A stretch of 5,332 bases of DNA, from NCBI GenBank assembly GCA_013042765.1, contig JABDPP010000052.1:1-5332 (forward strand). Reading direction: 5' to 3'. Of this stretch, positions 1 through 5,332 are shown in pieces (positions within the stretch are counted from its first letter, which is position 1; each line of letters opens with the position of its first letter). The position numbers and the translations under genes were made by a program. A model generated the notes under the pieces. It saw only the letters and a list, made by a program, of their open reading frames with translations. It was not told where the DNA came from and did no database searches. The stretch comes from Litoreibacter sp. Its GTDB lineage: Bacteria; Pseudomonadota; Alphaproteobacteria; Rhodobacterales; Rhodobacteraceae.

Positions 1-210
1 GGTTCGGACGGTGAGAATGCGGCACGCCAGACGGCCCGCATTGCGAAAGGGTGGCGGCTGAGAGAAGTGCAACCACCTCTGATAATTTGCACCCAAGCAC
101 AGACCCCCGAGAAGATAATGGCTGAGAAGGTAATTCCACAGGAGGATCTCGCCCGCTGCCGTGATGTCGGCGCCGCTATGGGCGCCGGACTTCATATGGG
201 TGTCTTCTGA
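1..210 (+). CDS. 3' end of an unrecognised gene (partial, left edge)
   Basis: Frame 1 is open from the first base to a TGA at 208-210, giving 69 codons with no start needed. The other two forward frames are closed early by stops. The visible C-terminal stretch reads ...EKVIPQEDLARCRDVGAAMGAGLHMGVF, which looks protein-like (amphipathic, Ala/Gly-rich end) but matches no family I can name. Third-position GC is only about 60 percent, lower than expected for a strongly coding frame in this genome, so a chance open frame is possible. An in-frame ATG at 118 could begin a 30-residue peptide, but it has no good ribosome binding site. The gap to the next gene is 57 bases on the same strand, so co-transcription is possible. 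No function is proposed. Confidence 0.4.
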   Translation, partial: GSDGENAARQTARIAKGWRLREVQPPLIICTQAQTPEKIMAEKVIPQEDLARCRDVGAAMGAGLHMGVF

Positions 211-251
211 CAATCGGCACGCAAAAGCATGTCGACGCAACGACCGAATTC

Positions 252-264
252 GAGGATAGAGAGG
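252..264 (+). promoter_or_regulatory. ribosome binding site deciding the start at 268
   Basis: A purine-rich run (GAGGATAGAGAGG) ends three bases before the ATG at 268. Its GAGGA part sits 11 bases upstream of that ATG, and its GAGAGG part is closer. The alternative in-frame ATG at 229 is preceded by CACGCAAAAGC, which has no Shine-Dalgarno match, so 268 is preferred. Confidence 0.5.
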
Positions 265-267
265 CGC

Positions 268-1044
268 ATGAAACTGGAAATCGACGTGTCCCTGACCTAC
301 GCGCTGGGAGCTGAAAGAACGGTTCTGCTCGCGCTCCAGGCGGCCCGGGAACAGGGTCAGGTTGTTGTTGAGGATCAGCTCGATATCGATGGCGCAGAGC
401 TTTCGTTCATGGACGGTGAATGGGGGATGGGGCAGCGCTGCTGGGCCCGTCTCAGCAGCGAAATCATGCGCCTCACTTACCGCGCGACGGTTGGTGTATC
501 GCGACAGCCTGAGCGACTGGACGGGCTCCCGGCGGTGCCGTTGCACGAGCTACCCTCCGAGCAAGTCACCTTCCTGCGGCCGTCACGCTTTTGTCAGTCG
601 GATCAGTTCGAGACGTTTGCAGAACGCGAATTCGGACAGCATTCAGGCGGAGAAAAGATCACGGCGATGATGCGCTGGATCGCTGAAAAGATGGCGTATG
701 ACCCGGTCCATTCGCATAGTGAAACAACGCTGCTGGAGACCTTTGCGACGCGAAAGGGTGTCTGCAGGGACTACGCCCACCTGCTGTGCGGGCTGGCGCG
801 CGCGTCTCATATCCCCGCGCGCTATGTTGCTGCATATGGCGCGTCCGTCGATCCGCCGGATTTTCATGCCGTTGTGCAGGTCTGGCTGGACAACCAATGG
901 CACCTGGTTGATCCGACAGGAATGTGCGCTGCAGACGAACTTGTCCTGATTGGTGTCGGACGAGATGCGGCAGACGTTCCATTCATGGAAACACCGGACG
1001 AGGCCCGATTTCTGGATCAAAAGGTCCGAGTGAATATCACATAA
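268..1044 (+). CDS. transglutaminase-like (papain-fold) domain protein
   Basis: This 258-residue protein has the catalytic triad of the bacterial transglutaminase-like superfamily. The Cys lies in RKGVCRDYAHLLCGLAR (Cys166), the His in DFHAVVQVWL (His200) and the Asp in WHLVDPTGM (Asp215). The core spans roughly residues 130-225. Residues 1-105 form a beta-rich N-terminal region opening MKLEIDVSLTYAL, as in related bacterial proteins. Known members act as cysteine proteases, amidases or cross-linking enzymes; the substrate here cannot be told. No signal peptide or membrane segment is visible, so it is probably cytoplasmic. The start at 268 is chosen over the ATG at 229 because of its ribosome binding site and because family members usually begin right at the first beta strand; the 13 extra residues are Arg-rich and unlike a domain. 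It converges on the propeller gene, so the two are not one operon. The superfamily call is firm and the specific role unknown. Confidence 0.85.
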   Translation: MKLEIDVSLTYALGAERTVLLALQAAREQGQVVVEDQLDIDGAELSFMDGEWGMGQRCWARLSSEIMRLTYRATVGVSRQPERLDGLPAVPLHELPSEQVTFLRPSRFCQSDQFETFAEREFGQHSGGEKITAMMRWIAEKMAYDPVHSHSETTLLETFATRKGVCRDYAHLLCGLARASHIPARYVAAYGASVDPPDFHAVVQVWLDNQWHLVDPTGMCAADELVLIGVGRDAADVPFMETPDEARFLDQKVRVNIT

Positions 1045-1146
1045 GTCTCTGAACTAAATATATTTATCGTTCTTCGCCCTGCCGAGGCCGCGCCTGACTG
1101 ACTTCTTGCATGGTGGCGCTTGCCGGAAGGTCTCTGATTTAGTTCA
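1045..1146. repeat. convergent-gap direct plus inverted repeat
   Basis: The 94-base gap between two convergent genes is bounded by repeats. GTCTCTGA occurs as a direct repeat at 1045-1052 and 1130-1137. TGAACTAAAT at 1050-1059 is perfectly inverted as ATTTAGTTCA at 1137-1146, overlapping the stop codon and last codons of the minus-strand gene. A perfect 12-base AT palindrome, TAAATATATTTA, lies at 1055-1066 in otherwise GC-rich DNA. The inverted arms could act as a long-loop bidirectional transcript end, or mark a small insertion, but there is no U-tract terminator and no recognised element. The repeats are directly visible; their function is a guess. Confidence 0.45.
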
Positions 1147-1993
1147 AAGCTACAACGTACTTCACGATTCTGTTGTTGTCGCTGTCGGCAAAGAAATACT
1201 CCGCCCCCCTCAGCGCAGCGCCTTCCGGATCATCAAGGAGGTTCGGCCCTTGGCCTGGTTCGCCGGTGCCGATCACGCCCAAAACCTCTCGCGTCATCGG
1301 GTCGATCTTCAGAACACGATGGGCATCCTGATCGGCAACAACAAGCACCCCATCGGGGGTTACGGCCATGTAGCGCGGCCCAACAAATCCGAACTGCGGC
1401 CCGGACAGGATATCCAACTGTTCCAGGTTCTCGCTAAAACGCACCAGTCTGCGGTTGAAGTTGTCCGCCACCCAAATCGTCCCGTCAGGTGCCTCAGCCA
1501 CGTCGTGTGCGCCGAGCATCCCCGATGCGACCGCGACCGTGTTTTCGCCGTCCAAAGCAAACAGGGAACCACTGCCGGATGCCATGACATAGAGGCGGCC
1601 ACTGCTGTGCGCCAAGACCCCCTCGGTTCGCGGAAACGGCCCCAGAATGCCGAGGTTGCGCGGCACAGCTTCGGACAAGTCGTAGACAACGACCCCGTTC
1701 AATCCTGTCGCCGCAACATACATGCGCCCATCAGGCCCGAATGAGACATCATGTGCTCCAGCCAAAGCCCCGTCACCAATACTTCCGATAACCTGAAGCG
1801 TATCAGGGTCCATTAAGACGACGCGATTGGCGAACTTGTCGGCTATGTAGAGATTGCCATCAGGCCCGAAGGTAAGATCGTGTGGATCGTTCAGCAGTGG
1901 CTCACTGGCTGAATGAAACGCCGCAAATGGCCTCGCATCTTCAGCGACTGCAGGAAACGTGGCCAGAAGCGTCATCAATGCGTACCGTAACAT
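1139..1993 (-). CDS. exported NHL-repeat six-bladed beta-propeller protein
   Basis: This 284-residue protein begins with a short signal peptide (MLRYALMTLLATFPAVA), with a likely cleavage after AVA at residue 17, so it should be periplasmic or secreted. The rest is six repeats of NHL/SMP-30-like type, each of the form hDV.FGPDG.hYVAD..N.RVV..D. They lie near residues 36-62, 79-105, 124-148, 161-186, 205-231 and 255-279. Six repeats make one complete propeller. Such proteins bind ligands or partners, or act as lactonase-like or lyase-like enzymes; no catalytic metal site can be assigned with confidence. The ATG at 1993 is preferred over an in-frame TTG at 2005, because the GGAG ribosome binding site (2000-2003) lies six bases upstream of the ATG and would sit inside the longer reading. 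It is monocistronic as far as seen and diverges from the SulP gene. The fold is confident and the function unknown. Confidence 0.85.
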   Translation of the reverse strand: MLRYALMTLLATFPAVAEDARPFAAFHSASEPLLNDPHDLTFGPDGNLYIADKFANRVVLMDPDTLQVIGSIGDGALAGAHDVSFGPDGRMYVAATGLNGVVVYDLSEAVPRNLGILGPFPRTEGVLAHSSGRLYVMASGSGSLFALDGENTVAVASGMLGAHDVAEAPDGTIWVADNFNRRLVRFSENLEQLDILSGPQFGFVGPRYMAVTPDGVLVVADQDAHRVLKIDPMTREVLGVIGTGEPGQGPNLLDDPEGAALRGAEYFFADSDNNRIVKYVVALN

Positions 1994-1995
1994 TC

Positions 1996-2052
1996 GGTTC
2001 TCCAAGACAGACTACCCCAATCTAACTTGGCTCCACGGATTCGGGGAGAACC
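1996..2052 (-). promoter_or_regulatory. ribosome binding site and possible masking stem of the propeller gene
   Basis: On the minus strand the sequence GGAGAACCGAATG places a good Shine-Dalgarno (GGAG) six bases before the ATG. The eight bases GGAGAACC (1996-2003) are exactly complementary to GGTTCTCC further upstream in the same leader (2045-2052). The 41-base loop between them itself holds a small CCAA/TTGG pair. If the transcript starts beyond 2052, this stem could hide the ribosome binding site. The complementarity is visible; regulation is inferred. Confidence 0.35.
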
Positions 2053-2117
2053 AATCTCCTTTGTTGTTTCGAGGCAAGAAGACCGCTTCGAGGATCCAGC
2101 CAGAACCAGGCCATGGA

Positions 2118-2203
2118 AACGGACTAGAACCGTTGGTTTTCCGTCTTTCGGACAAACCGGAGGTCACTCTGGAATGGGCAGAGGGCCGCTTCGGGAGCGA
2201 AGC
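2118..2203 (+). other. cluster of three small stem-loops upstream of the SulP gene
   Basis: Three hairpins can be drawn. The first pairs AACGG (2118-2122) with CCGTT (2130-2134) around a 7-base loop. Immediately after it, GGTTTTCCG (2135-2143) pairs with CGGA-C-AAACC (2149-2158), giving nine pairs, one bulged C and a 5-base loop. The third pairs GCTTCG (2188-2193) with CGAAGC (2198-2203) around GGAG. None is followed by a T-run on either strand, so they are not classical terminators. They could be part of a structured 5' leader or protein-binding palindromes; short stems of this kind also arise by chance in GC-rich DNA. Confidence 0.3.
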
Positions 2204-2337
2204 TCAATCCCGAACAAGATGCCCCACATCAAACACAAAAATCGTCGTGGCACTTGGTGTCAGATCAAGGACCGTCGACGAAGACATGACTAGCCTGCCA
2301 TCCACCAGAACCTCCCTGACTTGTGAGCGATCATGCC

Positions 2338-4095
2338 ATGAAACTTATTGCGCAATATCTGCCTATTCTCGATTGGGGCCGCGGCTATTCGCGTAGCGCT
2401 CTGTCGAATGACCTTGTCGCAGCGGTAATCGTCACGATTATGCTGATCCCGCAATCGCTGGCCTATGCGCTTCTGGCGGGCCTCCCGCCAGAGGCCGGGA
2501 TTTACGCGTCGATCTTCCCGATCCTGCTTTACGCGATCTTTGGCACGTCCCGCGCTTTGGCTGTGGGCCCGGTTGCAGTGGTCTCGCTGATGACGGCAGC
2601 GGCGGTCGGACAGGTAGCGGAACAAGGTAGCATGGGCTACGCTTTGGCCGCACTGACACTTGCCATGCTGTCAGGCGCGCTGCTTCTGGTAATGGGTCTC
2701 CTCAGGCTTGGGTTTGTTGCAAATTTCCTGAGCCACCCGGTGATCGCAGGCTTCATCACCGCGTCGGGGGTGCTGATCGCCGCCAGTCAGCTCAAGCATA
2801 TTCTTGGCGTCGAGATCGAAGGCCATACGCTGATTGAAATCGGCGGCTCTTTATTGTCCCGTTTGCCTGAAGCGCATCTCGAAACTGTTGCGATCGGGAT
2901 AGCTGCAATGGCGTTTCTATTCTGGGTTCGCAAGGGTTTGAAGCCACTTCTCGTTCGGCTCGGAACCCCGCGTGTCCTGGCCGAGATCCTGACGAAAGCA
3001 GGTCCGGTTGGCGCAGTGGTTGCCACAACGCTTCTGGTTTGGGCCTTAGGTCTTGAGGAGCGACGGGTCGCTATCGTCGGCTCGGTGCCGCAGAGCCTGC
3101 CACCATTGACCACACCCTCTTTTTCACCCGACCTTATTGGCGCACTTCTTTTACCCGCGATGCTGATTTCCTTGATCGGTTTCGTAGAGTCGATTTCGGT
3201 CGCACAAACGCTCGCAGCAAAGAAGCGCGAAAGGATCGACCCGGATCAGGAGCTGATCGGGCTCGGCGCAGCCAACCTGGGAGCCGCTTTTACCGGCGGC
3301 TATCCCGTAACGGGTGGTTTCGCGCGTTCGGTTGTGAATTTCGATGCGGGTGCCGAAACGCCGGCGGCAGGCGCTTTTACCGCCGTCGGCCTCGCCATTG
3401 CTGCGGTCGCCCTGACCCCGCTCGTCTTCTTCCTGCCAAAGGCAACGCTCGCGGCCACGATCATCGTTGCCGTACTGAGCCTCGTTGACTTCTCTATACT
3501 CACGCGCACATGGACCTATTCCAAGGCGGATTTTTCCGCAGTTTCGGTCACGATCCTGCTGACCCTCGGCGGTGGCGTCGAGGCGGGGGTGTCGGCGGGC
3601 GTTATCCTGTCGCTCCTTCTGCATCTATACAAAACATCTCGCCCTCACGTAGCGGAAGTAGGTCTTGTTCCCGGCACGCAGCATTTCCGAAACATCCAGC
3701 GCCATGAGGTCGAAACCCGACCTGGCCTTCTGAGCCTTCGCGTTGATGAGAGCCTGTATTTCGTGAACGCACGGTTCCTCGAGGAGTTCATCCTCGACCG
3801 CCTGGCGCGGGACGATGGGTTACGCCACGTCGTGCTCATGTGCTCAGCCGTGAACGAGATCGACTACTCTGCACTCGAAACCCTGGAGGCCATCAACGCG
3901 CGGTTGAAAGAGCAGGGCGTCGGCTTGCACCTGTCCGAAGTTAAAGGGCCGGTCATGGATCGCCTGAAGGCTACCCATTTTCTCGATGACTTGAATGGAC
4001 GCGTTTTCTTGTCTCAGTTTGATGCCTGGTCGGCTCTGAGAAGGGAGGGTTCGCGCCCAGATCAGCAGCCCCCCAGCACTCACGATCCGACGTGA
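2338..4095 (+). CDS. SulP/SLC26-family anion transporter with C-terminal STAS domain
   Basis: This 585-residue inner-membrane protein has the full SulP architecture. A hydrophobic transport core covers roughly residues 15-430, expected to form 14 helices in the UraA/SLC26 fold, and a cytoplasmic STAS domain lies near 460-565. Family hallmarks visible are LIPQSLAYALLAGLPPEAGIYAS (broken here: LIPQSLAYALLAG then LPPEAGIYAS), FGTSRALAVGPVAVVSLM, DQELIGLGAANL and GGYPVTGGFARSVVNF. In the STAS domain the segment NEIDYSALETL occupies the place of the D-S-S motif of SpoIIAA-type domains, with Tyr replacing the first Ser and Ser511 kept. Members move sulfate, bicarbonate, dicarboxylates or other anions by proton/sodium symport or exchange; the substrate cannot be read from sequence, and the neighbours (no cysteine or sulfur genes) do not help. 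The start is uncertain. A GTG at 2323 would add five residues, and neither start has a strong ribosome binding site; ATG 2338 is chosen because homologues have only a few residues before YLPILDWGR. The length is normal and the gene intact. Confidence 0.92.
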   Translation: MKLIAQYLPILDWGRGYSRSALSNDLVAAVIVTIMLIPQSLAYALLAGLPPEAGIYASIFPILLYAIFGTSRALAVGPVAVVSLMTAAAVGQVAEQGSMGYALAALTLAMLSGALLLVMGLLRLGFVANFLSHPVIAGFITASGVLIAASQLKHILGVEIEGHTLIEIGGSLLSRLPEAHLETVAIGIAAMAFLFWVRKGLKPLLVRLGTPRVLAEILTKAGPVGAVVATTLLVWALGLEERRVAIVGSVPQSLPPLTTPSFSPDLIGALLLPAMLISLIGFVESISVAQTLAAKKRERIDPDQELIGLGAANLGAAFTGGYPVTGGFARSVVNFDAGAETPAAGAFTAVGLAIAAVALTPLVFFLPKATLAATIIVAVLSLVDFSILTRTWTYSKADFSAVSVTILLTLGGGVEAGVSAGVILSLLLHLYKTSRPHVAEVGLVPGTQHFRNIQRHEVETRPGLLSLRVDESLYFVNARFLEEFILDRLARDDGLRHVVLMCSAVNEIDYSALETLEAINARLKEQGVGLHLSEVKGPVMDRLKATHFLDDLNGRVFLSQFDAWSALRREGSRPDQQPPSTHDPT

Positions 4096-4097
4096 GT
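4078..4097 (+). terminator. possible terminator stem at the end of the SulP gene
   Basis: ACTCACG (4078-4084) and CGTGAGT (4091-4097) form a perfect 7-base-pair stem with a 6-base loop, overlapping the SulP stop codon (4093-4095). There is no U-run after it on either strand, so it is not a textbook intrinsic terminator. It could protect the 3' end or help end transcription between the two convergent units, which are only 26 bases apart. Confidence 0.3.
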
Positions 4098-4121
4098 TCG
4101 GACTCCCTTAATCCAGTTTCC

Positions 4122-4742
4122 CTATTCCCCCGTCTGCAAAAAGAAGTCGGGAGAGAGTGAGTTTTCCGTGACGAAGTTGACGTTCTTCATGTCGTTTTCC
4201 AAGGCGCGCGCGCGGGCTTCAGCCGGGGACAAGCCGTGGTCGCGCCAGCGCGTGATCAGCCGAGACTCGAGCTCTTCGGTGCTAACGTCGAGGCGGACGG
4301 TCAGGTCGAAGAGGTCGGAAAGATCAGACCAGGGCGGGATGTTCAACAGAAGATAATTCCCCTCGACCAGAACAATCCGGGTCTCCTTGTCGATATGGCC
4401 AGCGTCAGGAATGGTTCTGTCCGCTTCCCGATCGAATGTCGGGAAAGAAACGGCTCCCTCACTGCGCACATTGCCCAAGAGCCTGACGAACCCTGCGGCA
4501 TCGAAGGTCTCGGGCGCCCCTTTGCGATGAAGCAACCCCATCTGGCGGAGGCGCTCATTGTCCAGATGAAACCCGTCCATTGGCAGCACGGCCGCCGATG
4601 CGCCCAGCCGTGCGGCCAGATCGGTGGCGAGCGTCGACTTACCCGAGCCAGGCGGCCCGGCTATGCCAACCAGAATGCGGTCCCGGCCAGAGGCGCGAGC
4701 CTCGATTTCGCAAACAAGCGCAGTTGCTGTAATGTTGGTCAT
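4122..4742 (-). CDS. frcK: FrcK-like P-loop kinase, fructose-operon associated
   Basis: This 206-residue cytoplasmic protein belongs to the uridine kinase/pantothenate kinase-like P-loop group. The Walker A motif is GPPGSGKS (residues 29-36). It is followed by MDGFHLDN (55-62), the substrate-side motif typical of this group, then a strand ending VLVEGNYLLL (124-133), and RLITRW (161-166), which resembles a lid. Length fits FrcK, the putative kinase encoded with the fructose ABC transporter frcBCA in Sinorhizobium meliloti. The name rests on resemblance and on the fructokinase gene directly upstream. The reaction is not established for the family; a phosphotransfer to a sugar, nucleoside or pantothenate-like substrate is expected. 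Translation starts at the ATG at 4742, with GGGGAA six to eleven bases upstream, only 19 bases after the fructokinase stop, so the two are almost surely co-transcribed. The gene appears intact. The kinase fold is confident, the name less so. Confidence 0.8.
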   Translation of the reverse strand: MTNITATALVCEIEARASGRDRILVGIAGPPGSGKSTLATDLAARLGASAAVLPMDGFHLDNERLRQMGLLHRKGAPETFDAAGFVRLLGNVRSEGAVSFPTFDREADRTIPDAGHIDKETRIVLVEGNYLLLNIPPWSDLSDLFDLTVRLDVSTEELESRLITRWRDHGLSPAEARARALENDMKNVNFVTENSLSPDFFLQTGE

Positions 4743-4752
4743 CTCATTCCCC

Positions 4753-4765
4753 GTGACGCTGTCAC
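4753..4765 (-). other. small intercistronic hairpin before the FrcK-like gene
   Basis: Between the fructokinase and the FrcK-like gene, GTGAC-agc-GTCAC forms a perfect 5-base-pair stem with a 3-base loop. It covers the fructokinase stop codon and ends next to the GGGG of the downstream ribosome binding site. It could tune the relative translation of the two genes, but a stem this short may be chance. Confidence 0.25.
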
Positions 4766-5332
4766 AGTTCGTCGGCCCAGGGCGGGTTTGCCCCGGCGCG
4801 GGAGACGGTCACGGCGGCGACCCTGGCGCCGAAGCGCAGCGCCTGTTCGACGACCTCGGGTGCGAGCGCGGCCAGTCGGTCCTTGCGCAGCGCCCCGTGT
4901 TCCGAGAGTTTGGCGAGCACGCCTGCGTTGAACGTGTCGCCCGCACCCACGGTATCGACGACCTCCACCTTCTCGGCCGGTGCGTGGACCTCAGCCCCGC
5001 CACGCAGGAACCCCGTCGCGCCTTCGCTGCCTTGGGTCAGGATGACCAGCGCGGGCCCAGTTTCCAGAAGCGTCCGGGCCTTTGCCTCCAACGAGTGCGC
5101 CCCGGGGGCAATCCAGTCCAGGTCCTCATCCGAGATCTTGACGATATCGGCTACCGCGATCATCCGGTCCAGCCGGACACGGTAGCGTTCGGCATCCTCG
5201 ATGAAACCCGTGCGAATATTCGGATCGAGCATGACCGCGCGGCCGCTGCCTTCATTCGCCAGCAAAGCGGCATAGGCTTCGGCCCCCGGCTCGCAGGCAA
5301 GGCTGATCCCACCGAAATAAAGAGCCGAGACA
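4762..5332 (-). CDS. fructokinase, pfkB family (N-terminus beyond right edge)
   Basis: The frame is open from the right edge to a TGA at 4764-4762, showing the last 189 residues of a protein of about 300; roughly the first 115 are missing. The visible part begins VSALYFGGISLACEPGAEA, which is typical of bacterial fructokinases, and continues with VMLDPNIRTGFI, KISDEDLDW and VILTQGSEGA. The pfkB signature DTVGAGDTFNAG follows near visible residues 126-137, containing the catalytic-base Asp (GAGD, visible residue 132) and the anion-hole glycines. It ends SRAGANPPWADEL, a closing motif common in fructokinases. The enzyme should phosphorylate fructose with ATP to fructose 6-phosphate in the cytoplasm. 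It lies first in a minus-strand unit with the FrcK-like gene 19 bases downstream, consistent with non-PTS fructose uptake by an ABC transporter encoded further right. A related ribokinase-family sugar kinase of other specificity is the main alternative. Confidence 0.9.
   Translation of the reverse strand, partial: VSALYFGGISLACEPGAEAYAALLANEGSGRAVMLDPNIRTGFIEDAERYRVRLDRMIAVADIVKISDEDLDWIAPGAHSLEAKARTLLETGPALVILTQGSEGATGFLRGGAEVHAPAEKVEVVDTVGAGDTFNAGVLAKLSEHGALRKDRLAALAPEVVEQALRFGARVAAVTVSRAGANPPWADEL

Larger units (their letters stand above)
1994..2337. other. divergent intergenic region, no gene seen
   Basis: About 340 bases separate the divergent propeller and SulP genes, and promoters for both should lie here. 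I could not find a convincing -35/-10 pair for either. Two forward frames stay open across most of the stretch, but their translations are rich in Arg, Pro, Ser and Thr, lack any motif, and look like non-coding read-through. The middle (2118-2203) holds small stem-loops listed separately. No repeats of a known element, no transposase remnant and no tRNA are evident. Confidence 0.6.

Noticed and set aside
193..251. CATATG, GTCGAC and GAATTC sites close together, as in a cloning polylinker
   Set aside because: The sites are separated by ordinary sequence, there is no vector backbone, and the surrounding genes continue normally. Coincidence is the simpler reading.
229..267. Earlier ATG at 229 as the start of the transglutaminase-like gene
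   Set aside because: No Shine-Dalgarno precedes it, and it would add 13 Arg-rich residues ahead of the normal first beta strand. The ATG at 268 has a good site.
1106..1744. Long open frame on the plus strand opposite the propeller gene
   Set aside because: It is antisense to a protein with six clear NHL-type repeats and a signal peptide; its own translation has no motif and is Arg/His-rich, as expected for a shadow frame.
2027..2293. Possible 88-residue small protein in the intergenic region
   Set aside because: There is no ribosome binding site, the composition is very Arg/Pro-rich, and no domain or hydrophobic pattern is visible.
1959..2396. Plus-strand frame bridging the propeller gene start and the SulP start
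   Set aside because: It overlaps both genes out of frame, and the translation shows no motif or sensible composition. I treat the region as intergenic.
3151..3624. Minus-strand open frame inside the SulP gene
   Set aside because: It is antisense to conserved SulP signature segments, and its translation is Arg/Glu/Asp-rich without any domain.
4236..4931. Long plus-strand open frame across the two kinase genes
   Set aside because: It crosses two genes with unmistakable kinase motifs on the other strand, and its C-terminal part is a low-complexity Arg/Pro run typical of an antisense frame in GC-rich DNA.

Overview
The window reads as chromosomal DNA of a GC-rich alphaproteobacterium, most likely of the Rhodobacterales/Rhodobacteraceae type. 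The grounds are the composition, the close match of the SulP and fructokinase sequences to the style of that group, and the pairing of a FrcK-like kinase with a fructokinase. This assignment is inference from sequence character; no database search was possible.

Layout, left to right. Positions 1-210 hold an open frame entering from the left edge (+), probably the 3' end of an unrecognised gene. A transglutaminase-like (papain-fold) protein gene follows at 268-1044 (+). It converges on a minus-strand gene (1139-1993) for a small exported six-bladed beta-propeller of NHL-type repeats. The short convergent gap carries an odd combination of a direct and an inverted repeat. A gap of about 340 bases (1994-2337) separates the propeller gene from the divergent SulP-family anion transporter gene (2338-4095, +). 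This gap has no convincing gene but contains several small stem-loops.

The SulP gene in turn converges on a minus-strand pair that looks like an operon. A pfkB-family fructokinase (cut by the right edge, ending at 4762) comes first, and a P-loop kinase resembling FrcK of the rhizobial fructose ABC-transport operon (4122-4742) lies 19 bases downstream. Together these two suggest fructose uptake and phosphorylation, with the ABC transporter genes perhaps beyond the right edge.

The four functional units (transglutaminase-like, propeller, SulP, fructose operon) show no clear shared pathway, and gene order looks like ordinary chromosomal mosaic. I see no rRNA, tRNA, CRISPR array, insertion sequence or phage gene, and no convincing undescribed system. 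The items worth a second look are small: intergenic RNA structures, the convergent repeat, and the poorly understood role of the FrcK-like kinase.
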